Shown piece by piece: positions 5,881 to 5,904 of a stretch of DNA of 5,904 nt (position 1 is the stretch's first letter; each line of letters begins with the position of its first letter). The stretch is from Flavobacteriales bacterium UBA1820 (lineage in GTDB: Bacteria; Bacteroidota; Bacteroidia; Flavobacteriales; UBA1820), in the NCBI GenBank assembly GCA_002314265.1, contig DCEW01000072.1:1-5904 (forward strand). Direction: 5' to 3'. Made by a program: the position numbers and the translations under genes. The notes under the pieces were generated by a model that was not told the DNA's origin, did no database searches, and saw only the letters and a program-made list of their open reading frames with translations.

Positions 5881-5904
5881 CGGGGCGGTCTTTCGACCGC
5901 CCCG
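5881..5904 (+). terminator. Strong 10-bp hairpin at window end, probable intrinsic terminator
   Basis: CGGGGCGGTC (5881-5890) and GACCGCCCCG (5895-5904) form a perfect GC-rich 10-bp stem with a TTTC loop, 52 nt after the mutase stop. The stem is preceded by AAAG. The window stops at the last stem base, so the T-run expected of an intrinsic terminator cannot be seen. Its position and strength still make this the likely end of the plus-strand operon. Confidence 0.7.

Overview
This window looks like a chromosomal housekeeping segment of a Bacteroidota bacterium. Three things point there: a TAnnTTTG-type -7 promoter element in the divergent intergenic region, A-rich leaders rather than strong Shine-Dalgarno sites before the start codons, and the gene set itself (ybbR next to coaE; DUF4199-like membrane proteins next to a family 2 glycosyltransferase). 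The DNA is visibly GC-rich for that phylum, which would suit a Rikenellaceae/Alistipes-like lineage. That lineage guess is inference; no marker gene is present.

Layout: positions 1-46 are the 3' flank of coaE, with nothing recognisable. On the minus strand, ybbR (672-1706) and coaE (47-658) form a tight two-gene unit with a 13-nt gap. A 188-nt divergent intergenic region (1707-1894) holds a good plus-strand -7 box, a weaker minus-strand candidate, and a bulged hairpin that would lie in the plus-strand mRNA leader. On the plus strand follow two small four-helix membrane proteins of the DUF4199 type (1895-2422 and 2461-2982), a polyprenyl-phosphate-type family 2 glycosyltransferase with two C-terminal membrane helices (3041-4018), and a full-length phosphoglucomutase/phosphomannomutase (4110-5828). 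After these come two hairpins ending at the window edge, probably the transcription terminator.

Functionally the left arm pairs the last step of coenzyme A synthesis with a YbbR-domain envelope protein. The right arm could form a sugar-lipid path: the mutase supplies hexose-1-phosphate for nucleotide sugars, the glycosyltransferase loads sugar onto a lipid phosphate carrier, and the two membrane proteins may assist or move the product. Only the enzyme classes are supported by sequence; the pathway link is inferred from gene order and from analogy with GtrA/GtrB and ArnC/ArnE/ArnF. I see no mobile element, CRISPR array, tRNA, rRNA or defence system.
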